Of a stretch of DNA of 64,000 bases, positions 51,489-59,819 are shown in pieces. The DNA is taken from NCBI RefSeq assembly GCF_014646335.1, contig NZ_BMNG01000002.1:372001-436000 (forward strand). The letters run 5' to 3'. Under the pieces are notes generated by a model. The model had not been told where the DNA came from. It did no database searches and saw only the letters and a program-made list of their open reading frames with translations. Both the position numbers and the translations under genes were made by a program. The stretch is from Streptomyces lasiicapitis. GTDB taxonomy: Bacteria > Actinomycetota > Actinomycetes > Streptomycetales > Streptomycetaceae. The first letter of the stretch is position 1; the number at the start of each line of letters is the position of its first letter.

Positions 51489-52225
51489 CCGATCGCGGCT
51501 CCGGGCCCGCGCGCCCGGCACCCCCCGGCGGGCCGCGTGACGCCTGGGTCGTCGGGGCCAGGGCCGCCGTGCCGTTCACCGTCGCCATCTTCGCGTTCGG
51601 CATCTCCTTCGGGGTGCTCGCGAAGGGTGCGGGGTTCGGGGCGCTCGCCGCGACCTCCATGTCCGGCCTGGTGTTCGTCGGCTCGTCGCAGTTCGCCGCC
51701 GTCTCGGTGATCGTCAACGGCGGCGGCTGGGCCGCGGCGGCCGTCGCGGGAACCCTGCTGAACCTGCGCTACCTGGTGATGGGCTTCGCCATCCTGCCCG
51801 CCCTGCGCGGCGGCCGGGCCCGCCGTGCGGTCGAGTCGCAGCTGGTCATCGAGGAGTCCTGGGCCATCGCGAGCGACGCGGACGGCCGCTTCGACCGGGT
51901 GCGGCTGCTGTCCTCCGGAGTGGTGCTGTGGCTCGGCTGGGTCCTCGGCACCCTGCTGGGCGCGATCGGCCCGTTCAAGGCCGTGGACATCCTCACGTAC
52001 GGACTCGACGCCGTCTCACCCGTGCTGTTCTTCCTGCTGCTCGCGCCCCACCTGGGCACCGCGCCCAAGCGGACGGCGGCAGCCACCGCGGCGGCGTGCG
52101 CCGCGGTCCTCACCGCCGTCGCGGTGCCCGACGCGGCCATCGCCGTCGCCTGCGTCGTCGCCGTCCTCTGGACGTGGCGATCCCGCTCGCCCACCACCGG
52201 ACGCGGAGGGCCCGTTGAGCCGTGA
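51485..52225 (+). CDS. azlC: AzlC-family amino acid exporter, large subunit
   Basis: 246-residue membrane protein with about six to seven helices. The family start AVPFTVAIFAFGISFGVLA and the MSGLVFVGSSQFAAV and GTLLNLRYLVMGFAILPAL segments identify AzlC. With AzlD it exports branched-chain amino acids and toxic analogues such as azaleucine. It starts inside the aminotransferase stop and its end overlaps azlD, so it belongs to the same operon. Context suggests it exports the operon product. Confidence 0.9.
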   Translation: MTDRGSGPARPAPPGGPRDAWVVGARAAVPFTVAIFAFGISFGVLAKGAGFGALAATSMSGLVFVGSSQFAAVSVIVNGGGWAAAAVAGTLLNLRYLVMGFAILPALRGGRARRAVESQLVIEESWAIASDADGRFDRVRLLSSGVVLWLGWVLGTLLGAIGPFKAVDILTYGLDAVSPVLFFLLLAPHLGTAPKRTAAATAAACAAVLTAVAVPDAAIAVACVVAVLWTWRSRSPTTGRGGPVEP

Positions 52226-52532
52226 CCCGTGGATCGTCGTCGGCGCCCTGGTGGTGACCACCTTCCTCATCAAGGGAGCGGGTTCCCTGGTGATGGGCGA
52301 CCGTGAACTCCCCGCCTGGTTCCCCCGGTTCGTGGAGTACCTGACCCCCGCACTCCTCGCCGTCCTCGTCGTCACCCAGCTCGTCGGCTCGGCCGGCGCC
52401 CACGGCATGACGTTCGACGCCCGCCTCGCGGGTTTCGCCGGCGCGCTCGTCGCCTGGCGGCTGAAGGCGCCCGTACCGCTGGTGATCCTGGTGGCGGCGG
52501 CGGTCACGGCGGGGGTACGGGCGCTGGGCTGA
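52215..52532 (+). CDS. azlD: AzlD-family amino acid exporter, small subunit
   Basis: 105-residue partner of AzlC with three to four short membrane helices (IVVGALVVTTFLIKGAGSL, YLTPALLAVLVVTQLV, LVILVAAAVTAGVRAL). TTG start 52215 with GGAGGG four bases upstream, overlapping the azlC end by 11 bp. Its last 29 bases overlap the convergent AfsR-type gene, so the two transcripts are antisense to each other at their ends. Confidence 0.88.
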   Translation: MSRDPWIVVGALVVTTFLIKGAGSLVMGDRELPAWFPRFVEYLTPALLAVLVVTQLVGSAGAHGMTFDARLAGFAGALVAWRLKAPVPLVILVAAAVTAGVRALG

Positions 52533-55500
52533 CGTCCGCGTTCGCGTCCCGTACGGCTTCGGCGACCTCCAAGGCGTGGTCCAGTCCCGGGTGGTGGCCG
52601 CAGGCTCGCAGGAGTCGGATCGCTCGCTCGACGGCCCGCTGCGCCTTGCCGTGCTGGCCGAGGGCCAGGTGTACCCGGGCCAGCTCGGTCCGTGCCGTGC
52701 CCTCGGCCAGGCGGAGGCCGGACTGGCCGGCGATGGCCAGGGCCCGTCGGGTGCAGGCCAGGGCCTCGCGGTGTTCGCCCAGGTGCCGGTGGGCGGCGGC
52801 GAGCCCCACGCAGGCCTCGGCCTCGGCGCGGCGGCAGCCTGCCGCGCGGGCCACGTCCAGGGCGCGTTCGTGGTGGTCGAGGGCGCCGGGCACGTCGTCC
52901 AGGCCCAGCAGGACCGTGCCGATCGTGTTGAGGGCGTCGGGCTCCACGAGGCGGCGGTGCGTGCGATGGGTGACGCCGAGCGCGTCGACGGCGTGCTTGA
53001 GCGCGAGCCGCGGGTCGCCGCCGTCCCGGCACACCACCGCGAGGGCGTTGAGGGCGCCTTCCGCCGCGTACGTCGACAGCAGGCGGCCGTCCGCCGCGAG
53101 TGCCTGCGAGAGCAGCCGCTGCGCCTCGTCCGGCGCGCCGAGGGCGTGCTGGACGGTGCCGAGACCCCACAGCGACAGCATGACGGTGTGCTGGTCGGCC
53201 GAGGCCTCGGCGCGGGACCGGGCGTCGGTGAAGTGCCGGTGCGCGGTGTCCAGGCGGCCCTGGTCGAACCGGGCGAAGCCGAGCAGCGCCAGCGCCCACG
53301 CCTCCCCGGCGGGCTCACCGCCCTCGACATAGAGCGCCAGGGCCCGTTCGGCGTCGCGCGCCGCCTGGTCGAGGGCGCCCTGCTCACGGCGCGACGCGGC
53401 GAGCCCGAGCACCGCCCCGGCCGTCTCCACGGGCACCCCCGTCCGCGCGAACAGCACCTCGGCGTGCGCGCTGTGCTCCAGCGCCTCGTCGTGCCGGGCC
53501 AGCTCCCACAGCGCGTAGCACATGCTCCAGTGCATCACCGCCCGCGCGTGGCCGTCCTGTTCGGCTTCGGCCGCCTGCAGCCCGGCCCGCGCGGACCGCA
53601 GCCAGTCGGCGCGCCCGCCGTGCTCCATCAGGTGGCCGTGGAGCGCGAGCGCGGACTTCCACGCGAACGGACGCGGCCCGTGCCGCACGGCGTGCCGCGC
53701 GCAGTCCAGGAGCGCGGGCCGCTCGTCCTCCAGCCAGGCCAGCGCGTCGACGGTGCCGCCGAACACCAGAGGCGAGGTGGGGGAGCCGTCCGGCTCCGGC
53801 GGCAGGGCCGCGTACCACGAGTAGAAGGTGCCGTACAGAAGGTGGGCGGCCTGCTCGGCGGTCGTCAGGTACCAGGCGAGCAGGCGGCCCACGGCGCGCT
53901 CGCGGTCGTCGGCGGTGCTCTCCGCCTCGGCCCGCTCGCGCGCGAACAGGCGCACCAGGGCGTGCAGTTGGAAGCGTCCGGGCCGGTGGGTCTCCAGGAG
54001 GCTGCGGGCCACCAACTGGTCCAAGACCCGGGCTGTCGCGGGCAGTTCGGCCCCGGCGAGCGCGGCGGCCGCGGGGGCGGACAGCTCGGGCCCCGGAGCC
54101 AGCGCGAGCAGCCGCAGGAGTTCCCGCTCCGGGGCGGGCAGGGAGCCGTAGGACAGGGCGAGCACGCCCCGTACACCCGTGTGCTGCTCCTGGTCGAGCG
54201 CCAGCTCGCGCAGACGGTCGCCCTCGCTCAGCCGGCGCACCACCTCCGCGATCGGCGGATGCCGGTCGCCGATGAGATGGGCCGCGACGATCCGCACGGC
54301 CAGCGGCAGCAGCCCGCACAGCCGGACCGCCTCGGCGGCGGCCTCCGGCTCGTGCCGCACCCGGTCGGCGCCGATGACGCGGGCGAGCAAGGAGAGGGCC
54401 TCCTCCTCGCCGAAGACGGCCAGACTCACCCGATGCGCGTCGTGGAACGCGGTCAGGCCGCGCAGGTCGTGGCGGCTGGTGACGACGACGAAGCAGGTCG
54501 GCGAGCCGGGCAGGAGCGGGCGCACCTGTTCAAGGCCCGCCGCGTCGTCGAGGAGGATCAGCATGCGCTTGCCCGCGAGCAGCGAGCGGTAGAGCGCGGC
54601 CTTCTCGTCCGTGCTCTCCGGCAGGTGGCCGGTGCCGACGCCGAGGGCCCGCAGGAGCTGCCCGAGGGCCTCGTCGGCCGTGGTCGGCGGCGCCGGGTCG
54701 TGGCCGCGCAGATTGGCGTACAACTGGCCGTCGGGGAAGCGGTCGGCGACCCGGTGCATCCAGTGCACGGCGAGCGCGGTCTTGCCGACGCCCGCCATGC
54801 CGGAGACGGAGGAGATCACCAGCGTCTGCCCCGGGCCCGCCTCGGCCTGCGCGAGCAGCGTGTCGAGCTGGCGCAGATAGTCCGCGCGGCCGGTGAAACT
54901 GGCGACGTCGGGCGGGAGTTGACGGGGTACAGGGCGGGCGACAGGGGGCGGGGGAGCGGGCGCGGGGGCGGGTCCGGAGACGAGACCGGGGTCGCCCGCG
55001 AGGAGGCTCTGGTGGAGTTCCTTGAGCCGGCGGCCGGGTTCGATGCCGACCTGGTCGTCGAGGAGCTGGTAGAAGTCGCGGTACGCGGCGAGCGCGTCCG
55101 CGGGACGGCCCGAGCGGTGCAACGCCACCATGAGCTGGCCGCGCAGCCGCTCCCGCAGCGGGAACTCGCTGACGAGCGTGGTCAGTTCGGCCACCGAATC
55201 CTCGTAGCGGCCGAGCTCGACGAGCGCGTCGAGGCGGTCCTCCCTGGCCACGAGACGCAGCTCTTCGAGGCGCTCGGCCTCGGCCAGGGCGAAGCTGCGG
55301 TCGCTGACGCCTTCGAGGGCGGGTCCCGTCCACAGGGCGAGGGCCTCGTCGAGCAGCGCCACCACGGCGGCCGCCGCGCCGTCCGCGGCGGCCTTGCGGG
55401 CCCGGTCGGTGAGGTGGACGAAGCGCAGCGCGTCGATCTGCTCGCCGGTGACGTCCAGGGTGTAGCTGGTGTTGCTGCGGGCGCCCGCGCTCAGCAGGAC

Positions 55501-55797
55501 CTCGAAGCCGGACGTGGCCCGCCGGCCCGGCTCCAGGATGCGGCGCAGATGCAGGACGTGCGTACGCAGCGCGCTGATCGCACCGTCCGGCGCGTCGCCC
55601 TCCCACAGGAGTTCCGCGAGCCGGGAGGTGCTGACCGGGTGGCCGCGGGCCAGCGCCAGGGCGGCGAGGAGGGCGCGCTGCTGCGGCCCGAGGCCGACGT
55701 GCGCGCCCCGGACCTCCACGCTCACCGGGCCGAGCAGACGGACCCGCACCGACTCCTTCGGCGCCTGCTCCACCTCGGGCCCCGGCGTGCGGCTCAC
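52504..55797 (-). CDS. AfsR/SARP-type transcriptional activator with NB-ARC and TPR domains
   Basis: 1097-residue regulator. Domains: OmpR-like winged helix (about 18-100, VRLLGPVSVEVRGAHVGLGP, RTHVLHLRRILEPG), bacterial transcriptional activation domain (about 105-265), NB-ARC ATPase with Walker A GMAGVGKTA (K339) and ILLDDAAG Walker B, then tetratricopeptide repeats (about 690-1080). AfsR-like proteins switch on antibiotic clusters after phosphorylation or nucleotide exchange. GTG start with GGGAG five bases upstream. It is convergent to, and overlaps, the BacA-like operon and follows two SnoaL-like genes, so it is the likely pathway regulator, though the target promoter is unproven. Confidence 0.92.
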   Translation of the reverse strand: MSRTPGPEVEQAPKESVRVRLLGPVSVEVRGAHVGLGPQQRALLAALALARGHPVSTSRLAELLWEGDAPDGAISALRTHVLHLRRILEPGRRATSGFEVLLSAGARSNTSYTLDVTGEQIDALRFVHLTDRARKAAADGAAAAVVALLDEALALWTGPALEGVSDRSFALAEAERLEELRLVAREDRLDALVELGRYEDSVAELTTLVSEFPLRERLRGQLMVALHRSGRPADALAAYRDFYQLLDDQVGIEPGRRLKELHQSLLAGDPGLVSGPAPAPAPPPPVARPVPRQLPPDVASFTGRADYLRQLDTLLAQAEAGPGQTLVISSVSGMAGVGKTALAVHWMHRVADRFPDGQLYANLRGHDPAPPTTADEALGQLLRALGVGTGHLPESTDEKAALYRSLLAGKRMLILLDDAAGLEQVRPLLPGSPTCFVVVTSRHDLRGLTAFHDAHRVSLAVFGEEEALSLLARVIGADRVRHEPEAAAEAVRLCGLLPLAVRIVAAHLIGDRHPPIAEVVRRLSEGDRLRELALDQEQHTGVRGVLALSYGSLPAPERELLRLLALAPGPELSAPAAAALAGAELPATARVLDQLVARSLLETHRPGRFQLHALVRLFARERAEAESTADDRERAVGRLLAWYLTTAEQAAHLLYGTFYSWYAALPPEPDGSPTSPLVFGGTVDALAWLEDERPALLDCARHAVRHGPRPFAWKSALALHGHLMEHGGRADWLRSARAGLQAAEAEQDGHARAVMHWSMCYALWELARHDEALEHSAHAEVLFARTGVPVETAGAVLGLAASRREQGALDQAARDAERALALYVEGGEPAGEAWALALLGFARFDQGRLDTAHRHFTDARSRAEASADQHTVMLSLWGLGTVQHALGAPDEAQRLLSQALAADGRLLSTYAAEGALNALAVVCRDGGDPRLALKHAVDALGVTHRTHRRLVEPDALNTIGTVLLGLDDVPGALDHHERALDVARAAGCRRAEAEACVGLAAAHRHLGEHREALACTRRALAIAGQSGLRLAEGTARTELARVHLALGQHGKAQRAVERAIRLLRACGHHPGLDHALEVAEAVRDANADVSPAPVPPP

Positions 55798-55875
55798 ACC
55801 ACTCCCTCTCTCCGCCTCTCTGGGTGTCCTTCTTCCGTGCCCTTCCTTCTTCCCCTTCCGGCGGCCGGCCGACGC

Positions 55876-56199
55876 TCAGCCCGGGCCGGTGACGAAGCGG
55901 CGGATGACGCCGTCGGACACGGAGAACTCCCACGCGGTGTCGATGTCGCCCCAGATGTCGTTGTGGAAGCGGGCCCCGACCGACAGGCCGTCGGACGACT
56001 CCCGCACCACCTCCATGCGCGCGTTCGACGTGAGGAGTTCCCTTTCCACCCACGCGTGGAGGTCGCGCTCGGTTCCCACGTCGATCACGGTGGCGTCCTT
56101 GGCGAGGACGGCCCAAAGGGCTTGCGGGTCATGGGCGTTGACGGCCTCGACGAAGGCGTGTACCGCCGGGTGGGACGGGATGCCGTCGGGGGGCGTCAT
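55876..56199 (-). CDS. SnoaL/SgcJ-like protein
   Basis: 107-residue NTF2-like protein: AVHAFVEAVNAHDPQALWAV, DATVIDVGTERDL, then strands SVGARFHNDIWGDI and AWEFSVSDGVIRRFVTG. Short for the fold but complete. Function may be isomerase, hydrolase or binding protein. It lies three bases after the other SnoaL-like gene and 78 bp before the AfsR-type gene on the same strand. Third NTF2-like gene within 6.5 kb. Confidence 0.78.
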   Translation of the reverse strand: MTPPDGIPSHPAVHAFVEAVNAHDPQALWAVLAKDATVIDVGTERDLHAWVERELLTSNARMEVVRESSDGLSVGARFHNDIWGDIDTAWEFSVSDGVIRRFVTGPG

Positions 56200-56202
56200 C
56201 GG

Positions 56203-56628
56203 TCAGCCGCCGGTCGCGGCGCGGTGCAGGGCATAGGTGTCCTCGAAGAGGTGGTAGCGCTTGACCTGGCCGCCGACGACCGTGAGGTGCGCGGCGAAGG
56301 GCGTGGTCAGCGGCTTGCCGTTGGCCTTCACGGTGTCCCTCAGGTGCCCGATGATCACCCCCTGCTCGCCGTCGACGACGATGTGCGTGACGGTGAACTC
56401 CTCGGGCCGCAGATACTCGTGGAGCAGGGTGAAGAACTCCTTGACCCCCGCCTGCCCGGTCCGGTTCCCCGACCACGGTACGGCCGGGGAGCCGGGAGCC
56501 ACCCACTCCGCGTCGTCCGAGAACAGCCGCACCGCCCCGTCCAGATCCCGCTCGTCGAGCCGGGCCAGATAGGCGTCGATCACACCCCGGGTGGCCTCGG
56601 CGGATCCCGCGGGGGACTGCGTGGACAT
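56203..56628 (-). CDS. SnoaL/NTF2-like (steroid isomerase-like) protein
   Basis: 141-residue NTF2-like protein: GVIDAYLARLDERDLDGAVR, LFSDDAEWVAPGSPAVPWSG, FFTLLHEYLRP and AHLTVVGGQVKRYHLFEDTY. The pattern W-x-G-N-R-T-G-x-x-G-V-K-E-F-F is common in polyketide-type cyclase/isomerases. ATG at 56628 has GAGGAG ten bases upstream. First gene of the SnoaL-SnoaL-afsR-like run; a 104-bp gap (56629-56732) separates it from the beta-helix gene upstream on the same strand. Confidence 0.8.
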   Translation of the reverse strand: MSTQSPAGSAEATRGVIDAYLARLDERDLDGAVRLFSDDAEWVAPGSPAVPWSGNRTGQAGVKEFFTLLHEYLRPEEFTVTHIVVDGEQGVIIGHLRDTVKANGKPLTTPFAAHLTVVGGQVKRYHLFEDTYALHRAATGG

Positions 56629-56732
56629 CTCACCAACTCCTCGTCGCTCGACCCTTGGTCGTGGAGTTCCAGTGTGGTGCGCCTGTTGCGGCGAGCGTAA
56701 GCGAGTCGGCTCATTCCCGCCACGAGTTGGCC

Positions 56733-58640
56733 TCAGCCCGCCGGGCCACCCGTGATCCTGAACTGTGATCCCGGCTCGACCACGACGTCGCCCTCCGCCG
56801 ATCCGGTGATGGTCACGCGCGAGAGCGTCGCGCTGCCCCGCGCCCCGCCGTGGGCGAGGATGCCGGAGCCGTTGTTGGACCTGTCGATCGTGACGTCCGT
56901 GATCGCCACGTCCGGTACGGCGCCGCCGCCCGACTTGAACTGGATGCCGTCGTACGTCGAGTCGTGGATGTCGGTGTCCTGGATGGTGACACCGGGGATG
57001 TCCCGGCCCGCCGCGAACAGCGTGATGGCGCCGAACTCCTGCGCCTCGCCCCAGAACGCGCCGCCGCAGCGGAACAGTTCGTTGCCGCTGATGAGGGTCC
57101 GGCCGGAGAACGGCAGCGGATCGTGGTCGGTGGCCAGCATGATGCCGGGGTAGTTCGCCGTGTCGGCGATCGCGTTGTTCTCGATCCGGTTGCCGTAACC
57201 GCCGTACACGGCGATGCCGTTGGCCCGCCACGGCAGCTGGATCGTGTTGTTCACGAACGCGTTGTCGTGGCCGATGTCCTGGGCCGGGTCCTTGACGTAG
57301 CGGTTGGCCCACACGGCGAGCGCGTCGTCGCCCGTGGTGCGGAACGACGAGTCGGTGACCGTCGAATTGCGGGTCCCGTTGGTGAAGTTGATGCCGTCGG
57401 CGTACGTGTCGCGCACCCGCATGCCGCTGAACCTGACGCCGTCGCCGGGTCCCCACAGCGCGGGGATGTTGTCGTAGTCGCGGCCGACCCAGACGCCGAC
57501 GTTGGCGTGCTCGATCCACACCCGGGAGATCTCGGTGCCCTTGCCGAACCGGCCGTTGAGGCCCACGCCGCCCTCGGCGCCGCCGTCCCCGCCGCGGATG
57601 CGGCCCGAGCCGAGGATCGCGATGTCGGAGATCTTGACGTTGTGGTCGACGTCGAAGCCGAAGTTGCCCTCGTGCGGATGGTTGATGCCGCCCGCGTGCT
57701 GCGGCTCGGTCGTGGTGTAGAGCTGTGAGTGCCACATCCCGGCGCCGCGGACGGTCACGTCACGGATGCCGACCTGGTTGTACTGGCCGCGGTCCAGCGG
57801 GTCGTCGGTGAGGATCTTCTGCTCCTGGCGCCAGCGGCCCGCCGGGATCCACACGCACGCGATGGTGCCGTTCTGGTCGGCGGTGACGGCGTCCTGGAGC
57901 GCCTTCGTGTCGTCCTTGCCGTCGTCGGGCACCGCCCCGTACTCGGTGATCGAGGTGCATTCGGCCGGTTTCTGCGCCGGTGGCGCGACCTGCTCCAGGT
58001 CGATCAGGTCGACGACGTAGAACGACGCGGAGTCGCCGCCGTCGCGCTGGAGCCGGAACTTGGTGCCCTTCGGATAGCTCGACGCCAGCAGCGCGTGCGA
58101 CTCGTCGAACAGCCTCCGCGCGTCACCGCGCGGCGTGTTGGTGAGGCCCTCGGGGTCGTCGGTGTTCCCGTACAGCCAGCTGTGCCTGGAGGACAGGTCC
58201 AGCTTCTGGACGAACTTCCCGTCGGCGTACAGGCTCAGGGTCGCGTCGATGCCGCCCCCGCCGGGCGCGTCCGGGATGGAGTTGCGGACCACGATCGAGT
58301 TCGTGGACGCGGTCGACGTGAACTCCACATGGTCACCGGTCGCGTCGAGCCGCACCGACTTCCGCCCGGACGACTCGCTCCCGAAGTTCGTGTGCCCGAA
58401 CGTCCGCTTGGCGTCGGCCTCCAGGAGAGTGCCCTTGTACGTCCCGGACTCCGCCTCGTACTCGACGTACGGGAGCGCCGCGCCCCGGCCCTCCTTCGCG
58501 TCCTGCACGGACGACGGCGCCCGCTCACCGGGCGGGGGCCGGTCGGCGGCCGTCGCGGTGGCGGGCAGCAGGCCCGCGGCGAGCAGCGCGGCGACGGGGA
58601 CGCCGGTGAACAGCGCGCGCCGCAGATGCTTGTGGATCAT
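56733..58640 (-). CDS. secreted right-handed beta-helix glycan-degrading protein with N-terminal carbohydrate-binding domain
   Basis: 635-residue exported protein; Sec signal LFTGVPVAALLAAGLLPATATA. An N-terminal CBM35/6-like region (VEYEAESGTYKGTLLEADAK, residues about 57-215) is followed by a pectate-lyase-3-type beta-helix (ITEYGAVPDDGKDDTKALQD, then TGDDALAVWANRYV and many NNTI/NNAI turns). The aspartate pair in TGDDALAVW may be catalytic. The layout resembles GH87 mycodextranase/alpha-1,3-glucanase proteins, but this is only by eye. ATG overlaps the stop of the GH99-like gene (ATGA). Third gene of the secreted operon. Confidence 0.78.
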   Translation of the reverse strand: MIHKHLRRALFTGVPVAALLAAGLLPATATAADRPPPGERAPSSVQDAKEGRGAALPYVEYEAESGTYKGTLLEADAKRTFGHTNFGSESSGRKSVRLDATGDHVEFTSTASTNSIVVRNSIPDAPGGGGIDATLSLYADGKFVQKLDLSSRHSWLYGNTDDPEGLTNTPRGDARRLFDESHALLASSYPKGTKFRLQRDGGDSASFYVVDLIDLEQVAPPAQKPAECTSITEYGAVPDDGKDDTKALQDAVTADQNGTIACVWIPAGRWRQEQKILTDDPLDRGQYNQVGIRDVTVRGAGMWHSQLYTTTEPQHAGGINHPHEGNFGFDVDHNVKISDIAILGSGRIRGGDGGAEGGVGLNGRFGKGTEISRVWIEHANVGVWVGRDYDNIPALWGPGDGVRFSGMRVRDTYADGINFTNGTRNSTVTDSSFRTTGDDALAVWANRYVKDPAQDIGHDNAFVNNTIQLPWRANGIAVYGGYGNRIENNAIADTANYPGIMLATDHDPLPFSGRTLISGNELFRCGGAFWGEAQEFGAITLFAAGRDIPGVTIQDTDIHDSTYDGIQFKSGGGAVPDVAITDVTIDRSNNGSGILAHGGARGSATLSRVTITGSAEGDVVVEPGSQFRITGGPAG

Positions 58641-59818
58641 CGTGTGTGCCTTCCTGCGCCGTCGGGGCTGTTGTTGGGCCTGGCACGGGCCTTCTCGAAG
58701 CGCTCGGCCCAGTACGCGGTCCGGTCGAGATACGCCGTCTCCGAGGCGGCTCCCGAGGTTCCGTACGCGCCTTCGTACGTCTGGTAGCCGTGCCCCGGCG
58801 GCGGGCTCGCGTCGGCCGGTTCGACGGTGCTGCCCTCGTGCCACTCGTTGAACGACGTCACCGAGACCCAGGTCGGCGAGCCCCCGATGGCCGGATCCAG
58901 GGCGTTCGACCACTCCTTGTCGTACGTGGCCCCGCCCGCCCTGCCGAGCGTCGGCGTGGTGTTGCCGGGCACCGCGCGGTCGTCGATGTAGCCCGGCGCC
59001 ACCGAAGGCGACCAGATCAGACCGTGCGCCTTGGCGTAGTCCCCGGCCTGCTTCCAGCCGGGGGCGGTGGCGCCCGCGATGCCGTCGTACGTGTACATCC
59101 CCGAGAAGTGCGCGATCTTGGTGGTGTCGGTGGTCTGGGCGAGGACTATGTTGTCGCCGGTCACCGCGTCGAGGGCCGACCAGTCGGTGGAGCGCAGGCT
59201 CTCGAAGACGTAGAACGCGGGCTTGCCGCCGTGCTCCGAGGAGCGGTGGAACGCCGGATGGGCCCCGTACTGGGAGTTGAGGTACGCGACGTCGGCGGCG
59301 ACCGACGCCGGGGTGCGGCCCTGGTAGGGCTCGATGTGCCAGGCGACCTCGATGCCCGCGCGGGCCGCCGCGTCCAGGACGCCCCGCGCGAGCCGGTCCT
59401 CCTGGCCGCCCCGGCCCCACCAGCTGAAGACGATGACGCCCGCCCCCGACCGCTGGATCCACCGCATGTGCTGGTCCACGGTCGACGCGAAGTCGCCGGA
59501 GTCGTAGGGGCCGAGCGAGGGGTAGAAGTCGGCGCCGATGTCCTCGGGCGGGGTGTGCCCGCCCTGCTGCCAGTGCCGCCAGTCGCCGCTGGTGGCGGGC
59601 GTTCCGTACCAGGGGTAGTAGAAGAGGTGCACGCTCTCCGAAGGGGCGGCGGCCCGGGGCGGTGCCGCCCCGGGTGCCGCGTCGGCCTGTGCCGTCGGGA
59701 CGGTGAGTGCGCCGCCGAGGGCGAGCGCGGTCAGGGCCGCCGTGATGCCGGGGAGCGCGACCCGCAGACGCAAGGGCAGCCGCAGCGGCCGTCGTACGGA
59801 GTGGTGTCGTCGGCTCAT
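58637..59818 (-). CDS. secreted GH99-like (WbsX/endo-mannosidase-like) protein
   Basis: 393-residue exported TIM-barrel protein. A long Arg-rich signal with LPGITAALTALALGGALTV ends near TAQADA. The barrel starts VHLFYYPWYGTPATSGDWRH, with GAGVIVFSWWGRGG, WHIEPYQGR and SVTSFNEWHEGSTVEP, all typical of the GH99/GH71-99-like family acting on alpha-mannan or similar glycans. Catalytic Glu residues in HIEPY and FNEWHEG are in place. ATG at 59818 follows the upstream stop by one base; overlap with the downstream gene is ATGA. Confidence 0.84.
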   Translation of the reverse strand: MSRRHHSVRRPLRLPLRLRVALPGITAALTALALGGALTVPTAQADAAPGAAPPRAAAPSESVHLFYYPWYGTPATSGDWRHWQQGGHTPPEDIGADFYPSLGPYDSGDFASTVDQHMRWIQRSGAGVIVFSWWGRGGQEDRLARGVLDAAARAGIEVAWHIEPYQGRTPASVAADVAYLNSQYGAHPAFHRSSEHGGKPAFYVFESLRSTDWSALDAVTGDNIVLAQTTDTTKIAHFSGMYTYDGIAGATAPGWKQAGDYAKAHGLIWSPSVAPGYIDDRAVPGNTTPTLGRAGGATYDKEWSNALDPAIGGSPTWVSVTSFNEWHEGSTVEPADASPPPGHGYQTYEGAYGTSGAASETAYLDRTAYWAERFEKARARPNNSPDGAGRHTR

Positions 59819-59819
59819 G

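Noticed and set aside
52576..56700. A 1374-codon plus-strand open frame antisense to the AfsR-type and SnoaL-like genes
   Set aside because: Low-complexity Arg/Gly/Val composition, no motifs, and the opposite strand encodes complete recognised domains.
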